The notes beneath the pieces were generated by a model that was not told the origin of the DNA, searched no databases, and saw only the letters and a program-made list of their open reading frames with translations. A DNA stretch of 64,000 nt. Source: Sipunculus nudus. Its lineage: Eukaryota; Annelida; Sipuncula; Golfingiida; Sipunculidae. The stretch is from contig CM049311.1 of the NCBI GenBank assembly GCA_026874595.1, forward strand, positions 51,897,676 to 51,961,675. The letters run 5' to 3'. Positions 34,417 through 47,669 of this stretch are shown here, piece by piece; position 1 is the first letter of the stretch; each line of letters opens with the position of its first letter. The position numbers and the translations under genes are program-made.

Positions 34417-37107
34417 TGCTGTGTAGGTATATTCCCCTTTGCTTTCCTGGACTTTAAATCAACCTTCGGGAAAACATAATACCACAGAGGTAGCTCTGCT
34501 GTGCCCAGATGTCGGAAAGAGTTCAGGCTAAAAAACCGTGAAGTGAATTTAAAAGCCAGCTCTTGCTGTACAGTTGGTCTTATGTTGCAGTAAATTCTGT
34601 ATCATGTTCCCGAATCACGTGCTTACTGCCTGAACAAGTAATCTCTAGTCCTACGTTCATGTCGCAGAAGCAAGCCCGGTTCCTCCTTGGGTTTCTGAGG
34701 GCGCATGCTGGTGATGGCTTGAATATTTACTGAGCCTTGTATATTCAAGTCCAAGAGATAAGGCGTATCAGGTTGGTCGCGTAGGTGTCTTAATATTAAG
34801 CATGTTTGTCTTCAGAGAGAACAACTCCACATAACATTTCTTTTTAGACGACTTAACGAGGGCTATGGGGTATCCATCCTAACATACACGACTGCTTCAA
34901 GTTCCCAGCTTCGTGTGCCGGGGCAGTCCCCAGCCTCCACGGAGCGGTGGGAACAAAGCTTTTTGTTGACTTATCACTTGTCATGTATAATTTTAATGGG
35001 GACGGGTCAAAGAGACTTGGTGCCTGACCAGGACCTTCAATAGCCTAACGCCCCAGACGACAGTAGAATAAGTCCACCCTAATGAAATATTTAGTCCGAC
35101 GTCCCTCCACCCGCGGCAAACAGCCAACCTGATTGCTGTATCGACCGAACTGCTAGACCTGTCTACATATTGCGAGAAACCATCGGACGGTGCCACACGC
35201 GCCCACCGCTCACAGGCTTGTCGGGACTAACAAACTGCCGCCTACCTGCCAAGCAGAACGCACTGTCAGAGTCCTGGGACCGAGTCAAACCGACAAGTTG
35301 TATCAACATTCTTACGGTAAGTGCTTACTCACATGCTCTATTTGTACATATTCAGATTAAACGAAAAAAGACATTCATTACTTTCATATCACTTGATTAG
35401 AGTACATGCGACGTACTTAGAAAATGTGAAACTCTTTTTCTTTACGTTTTGTTGGACATGACGCAACCCCACTTAAAACGCATCGGGAGATTCTAATCAA
35501 ATTAAATTTTTTGAAATTATAAGTCTATTAATTAAACAATTCACAGAAAAACATGAATTTTCAGGTTATAGGGCTGGAGGTGTTCGTGCCTGGATGTACA
35601 CGATTTGCATTTGACAAAGGTATTGATTATTCTGTAGGTAATCTGGACAAAACGTTGATATAACGCCATTTAATGCACACACATTTGTGTTTATACGGAT
35701 AGGCTTATACAGATTTGACAGGTGTCAGCGTAGGATTTAACTCATATTTATGTTACTTTTTGTGATCAGTCATTTTTGTTGAGATAATTTGTACTTGTTC
35801 GTCCCGTGCCGGAGAACTTTAAAGGATTCTAGATAAAGTCGGTTATGAATAAATATGAAATAAAATGTACTTGAGGTTTAGATATTTTCCCAAATACGTT
35901 TAATCTTCATTCTCGATTTCAATAAATTTCTTAATACTTAAATAAAAATATATCTGTTTTATTTTCCCGTTCTGTCGCAGAACAATGAATAAAATTGGTT
36001 TTACCATGTAACCAAATATACTGATTTATTCTGATTGGAACTATAACGATATTCAAACAAGCTGTTTTCTTACGACAAGAGGTATTATTATTTACATAAA
36101 TATAAGTGTCCACTTTGTTTATTACACAGTAGATTATTCGTATTTTGCAGATATGAATAAAAAACATTGGCGCTTTGAACCAAATTTTATTTGTACTGAG
36201 ATTTGAGAAAATGCAATATTTCTTCATCATTCTTTCTAATTCTCTCTCTCTCTCTCTCGGAGTGAATTCATAGAAGAATGATATTTCAGGCGTTGTGAAA
36301 TTTGTAAAAAAAAAAAAAAGTCTGATCTATATGTCTATGCTTTTATTTTTCATGACATGATTTATCGGTATATTACGAGATTTGCTATAACCGAATTACA
36401 CGCGAGACCAGAAATAATACGCGTAACTTTAGAATAACGGTAATGCGTCACAAAATCAATTGACACGAAGCCATTTGTGGTCAAGCGAAACACGCAGCAG
36501 CGTTTATAGCCGTTCTTTATTATCGGGGGTTTGATTGCTGTATCCTGTTGTCCTACTCTTAAATGCCGGGATGAGCAGTCGCCGAGATGTGCCGAGGGCC
36601 CGTATACTTCATCCTCCATGACTTTATCCGCGTCATCCCGGGCCAACCAGCTAGTGTTTTTATAACAGAAGGATCCCGTGTCTCAACACTCTAACCAGTC
36701 CACGACCGTCTACCTTAACATGACTAAACATGCGATATCCCGCGCAGACAAACATGTATTACTGTCGGTTACAATTAGGGCACTTAATGATTATGATTGA
36801 CACAGACAGTGATATTTAAGTGCGGACAAAGCACGGTTAGCTTGGCACGAGACTACACTTTGACAGCTAAATTTTATTGATCGCGGTGCGACAATTTATC
36901 ATTTCTCTTATAGGCTGGGTTGTCACCGGGTTTAGAGTTAGATCCATTGCAAGCCATCAAACTCTATAGCGATCAACGACATTCCGGTTTAATACGGATG
37001 TTTCACGTGCCTTTATCTAATTTATTATGGCCAAATATTTTTTTTTCATTTTTAAAATACTCAACCTTACCTCAATAAAGAAGACATTGAAATTTGTGTC
37101 ATCACAG

Positions 37108-37111
<4 letters not shown>
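34417..37111. other. Unassigned, slightly GC-richer at 34.8-35.3 kb
   Basis: Around 34850-35320 the base composition is more balanced, and a consensus-like splice donor (ACG|GTAAGT at about 35319) follows a short open stretch. That is weak evidence for a host exon. A (TC)n tract lies at about 36240-36259. No protein family is recognised. Confidence 0.3.

Positions 37112-37145
<34 letters not shown>
37112..37145. repeat. (TA)n microsatellite
   Basis: Pure TA tract. Confidence 0.95.
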
Positions 37146-37151
<6 letters not shown>

Positions 37152-37568
37152 ACAGTCATCATTTTAATATTTTATATTTTTTAAATGCTGCTATTTACAA
37201 AATAAACGGGGATTCATATGAAGTCACAATCATCTTTTTTATATATTTGTGACAGATATGACATGAACACAGGTCGCACGGGTGGGTTCATATAGTCAGT
37301 ACTGCCGGTACGGCGGCGTCATCTAAGTAAAACGATCAGCAAAACAGTTCCATGAAATACTGCGAATAACGATTGAAATTGTCACCAAGGTTACTTCGCA
37401 TATTCTTCCGATCTCTGGTGTGCAACGTTTATCGGAATCAGAACATGAAAATCCAACCATTAGGAAAATCTCACAGTAAGCCAATTTTCATGAAAATTAT
37501 ACACCAATTTACATTATTCTTCGCCAGGCGATCATCTCATTACCCAAATATATGATAAAAATTTCCTA

Positions 37569-38130
37569 TTGTGTTTCCTATATTCATATTATACCGACGC
37601 CTATTTCGTCGCACGTTTTTGTCAAGAACTCGATGACTTGACCAATTCTTCGAAGCCCAATCTGTGCGACAAGATAAAATTAATGCCGGATATCCCAATT
37701 TTTTCCTACGTAAAAATCGGCGAAATAACCACGCGGCTATACGAATATATATATGACAGTAAATTAACTCAGCTATTTAAACTCAATAAAAATCAAAATT
37801 TGTATACAACGAAGTAATAAAATGGGCCTTCGCTGAACAAAGGGTCGCTTGCAAGAAATGGGAAAGAGATTCAAATATAGCAGCCAATGTCAACCAAATT
37901 TTTGAATCCTTCACATAAATACTAAGATTAAAAACCCCACCTGACCTAAGAATGTTTCAGTTTTTTTTTATTCTATTTTAAAGGATTCTATCTACTGATA
38001 AATTTCTATGTTTAATTAAAGTCAAAGACTCTGATCTTTGTCCATTTTGCCAAAATTATTCTAAATCACTTGTACGTTTGTTTTGGGAATGCCATTTTTT
38101 CAAGAATTTTAGGCAGACGTAGAGTTATGT
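37569..38130 (+). pseudogene. L1-like LINE C-terminal fragment with zinc knuckle
   Basis: The 37569 frame ends YVKIGEITTRLYEYIYDSKL. A shifted frame then gives KWAFAEQRVACKKWERDSN, and a third gives RILSTDKFLCLIKVKDSDLC followed by PFCQNYSKSLVRLFWECHFF, ending at a TAG near 38120. CPFC plus LFWEC is the L1/Tx1-type C-terminal zinc knuckle, and the preceding order (KWE...RIL.TDKFL) is that of the same proteins. Unlike the 11.3 kb fragment, the CxxC pair is kept. It is 5' truncated and frameshifted, so inactive. Confidence 0.75.
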
Positions 38131-38911
38131 CTGACACGTTTGTTAAACAAACCCTATTTTGATATAGATTTAAAGGCAGTTATGTTGGGAAAAAAATAAT
38201 GAAAATGTGTTAAACTTAGTCTTAGTAATTTTGAAGCGATATATGTAGGTATATAGATGTAAAGAAACAAAACCAAGATATACTGCAGCAATCCTGCAAG
38301 TGAAGAAAATATATTTGTTGGATAAATGTATTGCAAAACAAAATAATTGTTTAGAAAAACATAACGAAATATGGAAGGGGTTTTCCAGTGTTTTTCAGTA
38401 GTGGTTGTTTATAGCTAGGTAAACTTTGTAAGGCAGATTGAGATTGCATGTTAATTGATATTTGAGTTAATTATGAGGATTTTTTTTGGTCTTTTGTTTG
38501 TCTTGATATATTGAAATTTGCTTTCAAGCAATTTAAGTAAGAATTATTCCGTTTAAATGTATGTGTGAGTGCGCACAATATTCCTTACGGGTCAAATACA
38601 GATTGATTGTTTTGTAAATTTCATCATATTGGTCATGTATTGTATGTGTTTTGGTTTTTGAAAAAAAAAATTCAGAATATATTTTTGCCCGATAGTGTCG
38701 GACAGTTTTCTGTACTCGTGATGCTTTGCAGCTAGTTCATGCTTACATAATTAACACATTATATGATGCATTAGGTCATATGATAATGGGTCTATCATAT
38801 TAAGTATTTATGAAAGATTTTTATGACTATACCGGTTAATATGGCTATAGATAGTGATGTTAGATATGGGCATTACAGATCGGTTTATAAACAGTCTTGT
38901 GAGGTAAAACT
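38131..38911. other. Unassigned AT-rich sequence
   Basis: May include the 3' tail of the L1-like fragment, but no poly-A end is clear. Confidence 0.35.
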
Positions 38912-39214
38912 GAGCACTTCCGAGTCACTATGAGCAGCTACGAGTCATTCTGAGCAGCTACGAGTCCCTCGGAGCAGCTATGAGTCACTCTGCGCAGCTA
39001 CGAGACACTCTGAGCAGCTACGAGTCCCTCGGAGCAGCTACGAGACACTCTGAGCAGCTACGAAACACTCTGAGCAGCTACGAGTCACTCTGAGCAGCTA
39101 CGAGTCCCTCGGAGCAGCTACGAGACACTTTGAGCAGCTACGAGACACTCTGAGCAGCTACGAGTCCCTCGGAGCAGCTACGAGACACTCTGAGCAGCTA
39201 CGAGTCACTACGAA
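38912..39214. repeat. 20-bp minisatellite, about 15 units
   Basis: The unit is GAGCAGCTACGAGTCACTCT, with variants ending ACACTCT or TCCCTCG. The variants recur in a partly regular order (every three to four units). Confidence 0.93.
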
Positions 39215-41385
39215 CATACTGCTGAGGCTAAGAATTCTTTAACTTTATTCATTGAAGGTTTATTTTTAAATGACAGGAAAATTTTAACATTCAAATAAAT
39301 GATTACATGATAAATAAGTGAATGAATAAATATATCTTCTGTCGAACGACTTTCTCTTTACATTTTCTAAGTAAAGTATTCCCATGTGTTATACCAGTGA
39401 AATAACAGGAAACGTCAAACTGCAGTTAAGACAGCTTCATTATTAAGCTGGTCTGGGCAGATTTAACAGAGTTTTCATTCTCGTTTTTAGCTTGTTTATT
39501 TTATGATTATGGTATTCCGTAACCTTGCGACGATTCTGAGCGAAAGCCCCATGTAATGCTCATTCTTATACCAAGGCAATATCAGTTCGTGCCTCGATCG
39601 CAGAAACTTATCTTCATACTTGGTATTCAAACAGAATTCATCTTTACTTCACTTATACAGACTAAACTTGAGTCAAAACATTTAATATGTACATAGCCGA
39701 AATTTTCAACATCAGACAAATGGGCTTTTTAAAATTTGACGTTCACATTGTGCTGTTACCTAATCATGATTGACTGTCAGGAGGAATCATCCAAGAAAGA
39801 CTTGTTTCTGCTCTAAATAAAAACCCTAAATAGACGAAGAAACTAGTTTCAATTTTATAAATACCTGTTTTCGCCCACTCCTTGTACTGACACTGTAAAT
39901 ACCTGACACGGCGATTTCGTAATGTGTGTTAATATGCATTAACAAAACCGAATACTTCTGTGTCAGGAACCGAAAAGAAAATAAGAAAGTACCGCAAAGT
40001 GCGAAATAGGTTCAACATGAAAGAACAACAGAGTAATGTGAATTCTCTACATCGCCTGAAGCCAGGGTAATCTTTCTGTGTGCTGTGAGAAAAAGTCATA
40101 CTTAAGATAATAACATTTGGTCTTTTTTTCATGTTTACTGTTAGGGAACATCATCTGTACAGTGGATGTTCATCATGTTTCCTGACAGTTCCCGCAGAGA
40201 CCGGAGTCCCGGGATCACAGTATCATAGATTAATTAACTAGCCTCGCACATCACTTCTTTTCCGGTATCACATATTAAAGGGTGTGCTTTCAAGATAATT
40301 ACTGAGCAAAGACTTTGAACAATATACCAGACTTTCGGGATTTACATTTGTTAAATTAAAATTAATACTTTTTAGCTTTGCAGGCGGTTATTTCATGGTG
40401 GCTGAAAAAATGAAATGAATTTCAGAGATAGTATAACATTCAGATTCGTTTTTGTTTATGTCTGTTTATTATGTTAATCCGGTATTATTGCACGGATAAT
40501 GTGCCCGGTGTACAGGTATATTTGGTAATTTGGTGTCTTGGGGCTTCACACCATGCCTAGGGTGACTTTGTTTTTTTTAAATATATCTTTATCGTTGTCA
40601 GCAGACCTTTAGCTACTCCTGAACCGTTATTGTTTTGCCGTCCCATCCCATTACTTCTATATCCCATGAGCCCCTGCGCGGACTGACATTTTGGCGGAGA
40701 GTATTATATTTCCTGACACGCGGCCTGAGGCTGAACTGAGCGTGTCTGCAGACAAGTCATCAGAGAACCGTTAAGTCAACGATATAAGCCGCCTCAGGAA
40801 CTCCCCACTGGTAATCCAATCTTAGATCTGTTCTCTGTTCGGGAGCCCGTAATTTAATCTAATGTGAAAATAAATAATGCAACAGGCAGGGTATATATGA
40901 TATGAGGTCAGCTGTAATCCCCGATACAACAGGTGGTCTTGATTGACATCAGATCAAAAACGTGACTCTACACACTATAGAACAAAGCAATATACTATAT
41001 ATTTTTTAGATATTTTAAGCTATCGGTTGAGACCCAAAACAAGGAATTTGCAAGGTTGACGGGACAAATACAAAAATGTGCTTTGGTACTTGAAATGTTG
41101 CAATATTCAATACAAAACATTGTCCATTTTCCGTACCTTTAAGATTTCTTTTGAGGAATCATGAAGAGATAACAAATTAGCAAGAATATAGAAAAATTAC
41201 AAGGTCCTCATCTGAAAAAAAAACAAGAAACAAGAAAAAGGCAGATTCGTAGAATAACTTATTATTGTTGTCTGACATTAAGCCATATGCCGTCCAAATA
41301 CATTTTATAGTATAAACGCATTGTAACTTGCAGTTATAATTATTTCTATAATATCCGCTATAAACGCTGGTTGGTGATAGGATAA

Positions 41386-41387
<2 letters not shown>
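39215..41387. other. Unassigned
   Basis: About 2.2 kb with no supported coding region, RNA gene or clear repeat. Confidence 0.4.
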
Positions 41388-41447
<60 letters not shown>

Positions 41448-41460
41448 ATATATATATATT
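41388..41460. repeat. (TA)n microsatellite
   Basis: Nearly pure TA with one TT interruption. Confidence 0.95.
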
Positions 41461-41584
41461 TCCCCGTTTTCCATGTGAACTCATTAATCTCTTTTGATGT
41501 TATATTGTTTATAATTTTAAATGGAGTAGCAGACGCCGAGGGTCATGTGTTTTTTTAATTTTTGCTCATTTGCTACATGATCAC

Positions 41585-42004
41585 ACACATAAAAGACTAC
41601 ATAACCGGCTTCTGTACCTTAGGAGACCGTGTGAGATCGTGAGTTCGAATCTCAGCCGAGGAGGTGAGATATTCCAGGGTCCCCCCCCCCAGGGTGAGCC
41701 CTCTACTGGATAAATGGAAATACATTGTCCAACGACCGTGTTTCACTCACAAACGAGTGCGCCTTTCGGGGGTTCCCCGGTGGTATGACTCAGCAATGGA
41801 AACAATATGCACCCTAGACCCGCAGGTGCAGTAGTCATGGGTCTGGTCGACGTCAGGATATAAAAAGAGAGGAAGCATGTGATAATCCCCTTTGACACGT
41901 ATTCCGAAACCGGAATAAAATTCTGCAGATGTACATATACATAGTTAAGTTAGCATTAAAATTGAGGCGGTTACCTCCACCAAAAAAAAATAAAAATAAA
42001 AATA
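41585..42004 (+). mobile_element. Possible tRNA-derived SINE
   Basis: GATCGTGAGTTCGAATCTCA (about 41636-41655) fits a Pol III box B / T-arm. About 340 bp downstream the sequence ends in an A-rich tail (AAAAAAAAATAAAAATAAAA). A convincing box A and target duplications were not found, so this is tentative. A poly-C run at 41682-41691 interrupts it. Confidence 0.3.
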
Positions 42005-44545
42005 GAGGACTACATGATGAAATTATTTTTACTTACCATATCTTCCTTAAAAGTCGAAACATTTCATGGTTCCAGCATCTTCATGAGAAATAATTAATAA
42101 TGTTTCTTAAAATAGATGAGAACAATTATCTGCCGTTTTCTTGGCAAAACGTCTACATGAGCAAGCTGAACTGTTGAGCACCGAGCAATAGTTTAATTCT
42201 TTCGGGAAAAGCAAGATAAACGTTAGGTTACCCGGCGCCACTTATTAAGCAGTATTTGCCCGTTGCTTCTATATAAAACTTTGGTAGAGAATATTTTATG
42301 CAAGTTATATCGTCAGGTATCTTACTATTTTTATTTCTACAATTTTCTTTTGACATTAAACATATGTCGCCTGTCAGATATGTCTGCCATGAACTCGAGT
42401 TATAGTAGAGTGGAACCACCATATAGAAGTCTTATTGATGTACATACTAGTATTCTGTACTGTACATTTTTACTTCATTTTATTGTTACTTTAATGTTTT
42501 GTTTCCACAATATTTTAGACCATTTATATAGCATGTATTCCCTGAGTCCCCTGCGGTTTCATTTCCTGCCGGTTACCCCACAGCGGCTGCTTAGTTTTAT
42601 TATAGGATTCTCACCCATCACGATACAGTTGTTAATATCGCGATCCCGAGTCTAACGATCGCAAGCCTGTCCAAGGAAGTAGCCAGAACATACGATGCCT
42701 GACATTAAGTGTCAGAGCGGGTTATGTATTCAGTTTTATTATACCAATGGCACCGCTGTGGGTGCCTCTCCAGTCGAATGTCATGGCGTGCTCCTTTGAC
42801 AGGCCCCGTGGGAATACAATCCTGGCAGTTCATTCCGCCCCCTTTCAAATGTCACAAACATTTCGTCCCAATCAAGTCGAATTTTAGAAATGCCGGATGA
42901 CACTTCATTCTCATTTATATCGAATCTTAAGTGACAATTAACATGTGATTAAATAATAAAAACTGATTTTAATTATATAAGGCTTCATATTTATTGAAAA
43001 GCAAAAAGTACTATAACAGTTAAATGTCTGCAGGCATGAATACGTATTTCATACATTTGGTTTAATATATATTGCTTTAAAACACGTTTTGTAATGTAAC
43101 ACATACATCTCACTGTCTCTTTTTGCGTGTACATTGTAAATGTTTTACGACAATAGCATAGCAGTAATCGCCGTGTGCACAATATGGATAACGCCTACAA
43201 CCCCTCTGCATGGACACGGTGACTGTGAGTATTTGACATGATCAACTAATGCAATAACTTGAACGAAGCCACAGACCCAGCAAATCGATCAGCTGCTGAT
43301 AGAACAGATCAAATACAGTTATACTAGCAGCATCAACAGAGTCTGCTAAGTCTTGATGTCGCTGTACCGCCGGGACTTCAAATTCACAAGCATTTGTGAA
43401 CGTACCACAGAATCAGTACGTCAAAGCTCTCTGGGAAGAACAGTTAACTAACCCCGCCCGTGGCAGGGACTATACATACCCCAGATAGAGTTTTTTTTGT
43501 GGGACATTCAACGCCAATTACTGTATAGAATGCCACTGCAGCGCCTGCACATCATCGTTAGGGCTGTCAGCCTTTTCAGCCGCACTCAGATCAATATCCA
43601 TGTCCGTATTTACACATAATGTTATCAGTCTGTCAAGCTCTGCCCGTATGAATCTTCACGGAAAACCAACAGGACCAAGATTCCCAGAACATTAACTCCA
43701 TCACAACCTGCATCATAATCATCAAAGCTACGCATAATTTTACCAGTCCGTTAGTCTCTACTGTTAGGGTCATAGATTCCAAGAACATTAAACATATAAC
43801 TCTCATCATATCTACAAAAAGCACGTTTATCATTTCTTAACAACAGCAATAGGTTAGATATGTGTATTCCCTTTGAAGATTTTGACAATTTAGTAATTAA
43901 AAATAAAATAAGATTCTGTCATTTCAAAGACTTTAATAACTATATAGTTCACCTTGGTCGAGTATTGTCACAGTGTATATGGGCTACAGGCCACGCCGGA
44001 ATGAGCCACATACGGTACTTGGCCAGTCAGGATTTTCTTGAACAAACACTCACATTGCCTTCCTTCCTCTCGGTGATCAATTAAGATTATGTGGTACTAC
44101 ACTGCTTACTCCGGCGTGTCTACGTCAACCCGCTTGTCATTACTCCTTCCTCAGGAACATTAAGTAAACATTATATCGGAGGTATGGGGTTTGCCTGCCG
44201 TTGTTTACGACTAAACGGCTTATTTATACTCCCTCCGTAGTAAGTGGCGGCTTAAAGGGTTTGATGAGGTTATGTCTATATCCATAGATAAAACTGACCT
44301 ACCTAGGTCCCCCGAGTGAAAAGCCATCGATTTCAGTTTATTCACCTTTTCTCCCTTCTTTTCTTCTGCCATATTCTTTTTGCGCTGGATTTCCAATATG
44401 GCTGATTTCAAAAGCTAAAATGTGCTCACCTGTGGCAACATTGGTCCTAGGTATGCACCTGGTATTTTATTTTTTATCTTGACCTTATTCCCAAGGCCGT
44501 ACACTCCTTATTACTGAATCCTCATTATCGCTCAGTTAAGGGCGT

Positions 44546-44546
<1 letters not shown>
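42005..44546. other. Unassigned
   Basis: A 130-codon open frame at 42263-42655 (+) has only hydrophobic, low-complexity stretches and no family features. Nothing is supported as a gene. Confidence 0.35.

Positions 44547-44578
<32 letters not shown>
44547..44578. repeat. Poly-G tract
   Basis: About 32 consecutive G, the longest in the window. Confidence 0.9.
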
Positions 44579-44579
<1 letters not shown>

Positions 44580-45282
44580 GGTGGGATGTCCAGTGATCGC
44601 TCATGATTCTTAAACAACTAATTTACAGTGACTGTTGTCTGTTTATGCTTCACATCCAAACTCTGCTGGTGTTTAAACGCTTGTTTCTAAATTTATGCCA
44701 TATCCAAACTAGTGAGCACATTCCACCAAAGTTTACGCTATATCTGTAAAAAAGTCCTTAACAGGTGTATGGTATCATGGATGGCACTGACGACTCGGCA
44801 TATCATAAAAAAAAGTAGAAAACAAAATTTCTCAAATTTTCTGCGGAAATCATTTGGGTAACATTTTGAATGATTTTTTTTTCGGTAAACAAAATTACTC
44901 GTATAACAGTAAAAAGAGGTCTGTCTATGATGTGACTAAATCTTAAAGTTTAAAAAAGGAAGGCTAGGTGTAAGATTTAGATAAGATGAGATTGAAAAAA
45001 AAAGAAATTAAATAATGAACCAGTTATAAATGAGACACCCCTGACCGCAATACAACAATAGCTCAGTATGTTTCTCTAGAACAAGCGGATATATTTTACA
45101 CTGAACGTACTGTCACTCCCAAAGCAACAATAATGAAAGGTATGTTTGTATCCTTGGTACTAGGCATACAATTTACCATGAACTATCTAGATACATCTAA
45201 AAAAAATCATTGACAAGTATATGTGCTCAAAATATGATCCAGAAATACCTGGAGCCAGTTTGTTAAACTTGCGTCAGTTAGC

Positions 45283-45284
<2 letters not shown>
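44579..45284. other. Unassigned AT-rich sequence
   Basis: No supported feature. Confidence 0.4.

Positions 45285-45326
<42 letters not shown>
45285..45326. repeat. (TA)n microsatellite
   Basis: Pure TA tract that abuts the Tigger/pogo-like end. The TA target dinucleotide of Tc/mariner-type elements fits this context. Confidence 0.93.
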
Positions 45327-45330
<4 letters not shown>

Positions 45331-45399
45331 AACCTCGTTATGTCGTAGTCGAAGGGACTGGTGAATTTACTTCGACACAACCGGAGTTCGAGACAACCC
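45327..45399. mobile_element. Tigger/pogo-like terminal sequence
   Basis: GTGAAACCTCGTTATGTCG with TTCGACACAACCGGAGTTCG and AGACAACCC follows (TA)n directly. This resembles the CAGTGRAACCTCGTTAT-type ends of TcMar-Tigger/pogo elements. The opposite terminus was not found. It may pair with the minus-strand DNA-binding fragment at 47670-47862, with a LINE inserted between. Confidence 0.5.
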
Positions 45400-45420
45400 A
45401 TGTTCATTATATTCAACCTC

Positions 45421-46900
45421 TTCAGCTTCGATTATAAACCTATAATACTTCTGGATTCGATATGTCCCAATAAATTCAACGATTATTTTAGTATGATAGG
45501 GACTAATATTGGTAATAGTTTTCATAACACCGACCCTATCGATAGCGTCCCGGAACCTCCTCCACCCAAAGCCTTCCATGTTCCGTTCGTTTCAACAAAC
45601 TTCGTTTTATCACAATTATTAAATATTAGCCCTCGTATCTCTGACGATATTCTTGGTATGTCTGGTATTCTTCTAAAATTAGCCGCGTATCTGTTTAATT
45701 GTTCTCTTTAAAGTGGTTTAATCCCTAATGATTGGAAAACTGCCAAGATCGTTCCTATATATAAAGGCTCGGGTAAGAAGAGTGACCCAAATAATTATCG
45801 ACCAATATCTATCATTGATCATATACCTAAGATATTGGAATCATTCGTCAAACATAACTTAATTTCCTTTTTCTGTAAAAACAAAGTATTCTCTGATTAA
45901 CAATTTGCCAATCTCTCAAATAGATCTGCGCCTTTCGAAATGCACACACTAATAGATGAACACAGAATGTTTAACAAACATGAACAATAATAAAATTACT
46001 GCAGCTTGCTTCATGGACATAAGAAAAGGATTTGACAGCCTAAATCATTCAATTTTATTAAGCAAACTAAAAAAATACGGCGTCATCGATACTGAACTTA
46101 TTTGGTTTAAAAATTATTTGTCTAACAGAAGCTAATTAGTATGTGTGAATGGAGAACTCTCTAAAGAGTGCGTTTTGAATAACGAGACCCCTCAAGGCAC
46201 AATTCTAGGTCCGGTTTTATTCCTTGTGTATATTAATGACTTGCCTAAATATTTAAAAGAGAAATGTATGGTATATGCAGATGACATCTCAATATATACT
46301 TTCTCAGATTCACCCGCTGAGGCGACTAACCGCCTTCAGAAACTTATTAACATCGCTCTTGAGTGGTTACATAATCACCGACTTTGTATAAACCCTCTAA
46401 AATCCACGGTAATTTTATTCGGCAAAAATCTGAAAACCCGGTCTCCCGATTCAGAGATCATTATAAATGATATCACATTACATCCTATCCAGAGTACGAA
46501 ATTATTAGGTATAATCATTGACTCTAATCTGACTTGGAGAGAGCATATTCAGCTTCTATGCGAAAAATTAAAATCTAAATTAGGAATACTCTTTCGCCTT
46601 AGTAAGATACTGTCGACTACCAGCCTAAATTATGTATATTTTGCCCTTTTTCAAAGTCAAATAGATTACTGCATATCTGTTTGGGGCAATTGTTTTAAAT
46701 CTTATTTAAATAGAGTCCAAAAGCTCTAGAACAAAGCCGCACGCGTCGTTACAAAAAAATTTTGACAATAACACTTCGTCTGCGTCATTAATTAATCAAC
46801 TAGGTTGGATGACTGTGGAAGAAAGATATCGGTATTTTTTGTGTTCAATTGTATATAAATGTTTGTCTGAAGACGTACCTGAATATTTTAAAACTGTTCT
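45421..46900 (+). pseudogene. Reverse transcriptase of the CR1/L2-like LINE, disabled
   Basis: Blocks in order are FNDYFSMIGTNIGNSF, then (after an in-frame stop at 45709-45711) DWKTAKIVPIYKGSG and NNYRPISIIDHIPKILE, then in another frame CFMDIRKGFDSLNHS (first catalytic Asp), WFKNYLSNRS, ETPQGTILGPVLFLVYINDL and MVYADDISIYTF, with YADD at 46274-46285. KLLGIIIDSNLTWREHI and SQIDYCISVWGN follow, the normal thumb region of CR1/L2/Jockey-type RTs. At least three stops and one frame change break it. The family product copies LINE RNA at nicked target DNA. Confidence 0.82.
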
Positions 46901-47371
46901 TAGGTTGCAACGGAAGCCATATAAAACACGATCTTCTGACAGCCTTAATTAAATTTTTCCGAAGCCCAGGCGTGAACGTTTTAAATCTAGTTTTAGCTAA
47001 GCAGGTCAATATCTATGGAATCATCTGCCTTTATCCTTAAAGTATGCCTCGGATCACGACCATTTTAAGCGTTTATATAGATGTTTGATGCGACGATAGC
47101 ACAATTTTATATTATTCTAACTTGTATATTATCATAAATCTACCTTTCATCAATTTCATGAGATTGATATGTATTTTATTTTATTTTATTTTCAATGTCT
47201 TCTATGTAACGACTATGTTCCATTACTGCATAACTTCTTTTAATCGTTCGCGCTATATATTGAACTATTTTTTTTAATATATATAACACTATGTCATGTT
47301 TAATCTGTATCTGTATGATGTATATTTTATTCATTTTATATGTTCTAACTTTATCAAGGACCCTGTTGAAA

Positions 47372-47405
47372 ACCAGCAAATGTGATGAATAAAGGCTATG
47401 CTGGT
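47372..47405 (+). terminator. 3'-end hairpin of the LINE
   Basis: ACCAGCA...TGCTGGT is a 7-bp perfect stem at the element end. A comparable hairpin ends the related LINE at 56538-56585. It is probably the RT recognition structure rather than a transcription terminator. Confidence 0.55.
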
Positions 47406-47669
47406 AAAAGATGTTTGAAATGAAATTATCATCGATAAATACTGCATATGTATAGGGCCTATGTTATTTAGGTCTCACAAATGTTTTCGTGAAAGAAAAC
47501 ACAGATTTTATGTTCATTTTTTCATTACTAATAAAAAAAAAACACATGAGTACCACCAAAAGTAGGTTTAGGTTAATCAAGAAAGTGAAATTAGAGCACA
47601 CACATGTACGTGTATAAAAGCACACAAATCAATAAATGATTGGCTCAGATCATTTTCAGTTCAACACAT

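Larger units (their letters stand above)
45400..47405 (+). mobile_element. 5'-truncated CR1/L2-like non-LTR retrotransposon
   Basis: The RT region is recognisable from about 45470 to 46900, with a 3' tail ending in a short hairpin (ACCAGCA at 47372-47378 and TGCTGGT at 47399-47405). No endonuclease or ORF1 is present. The protein blocks and the 3' hairpin style match the longer LINE at 52825-56622, so the two are related families. Several stops and frameshifts are present. Confidence 0.78.

Noticed and set aside
35170-35320. First exon of a host gene ending at a GTAAGT donor
   Set aside because: One donor-like site and a short open frame are not enough. No partner exon or domain is seen.
41636-41655. 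A tRNA gene
   Set aside because: Only a box B / T-arm-like segment is present. No full cloverleaf or box A can be drawn, so it is kept only as a possible SINE.
42263-42655. 130-codon open frame
   Set aside because: Composition is hydrophobic and low in information, with no domain, conserved motif or supporting context.
43190-43440. Minus-strand exon-like frame containing ACEFEVPAVQRHQDLADSVD
   Set aside because: The open stretch is only about 54 codons, with no convincing splice sites and no family recognised.
44547-44578. Long poly-G runs as G-quadruplex regulators
   Set aside because: They are pure homopolymers next to repeat ends, and a regulatory role is not shown. Their length may also be affected by sequencing.
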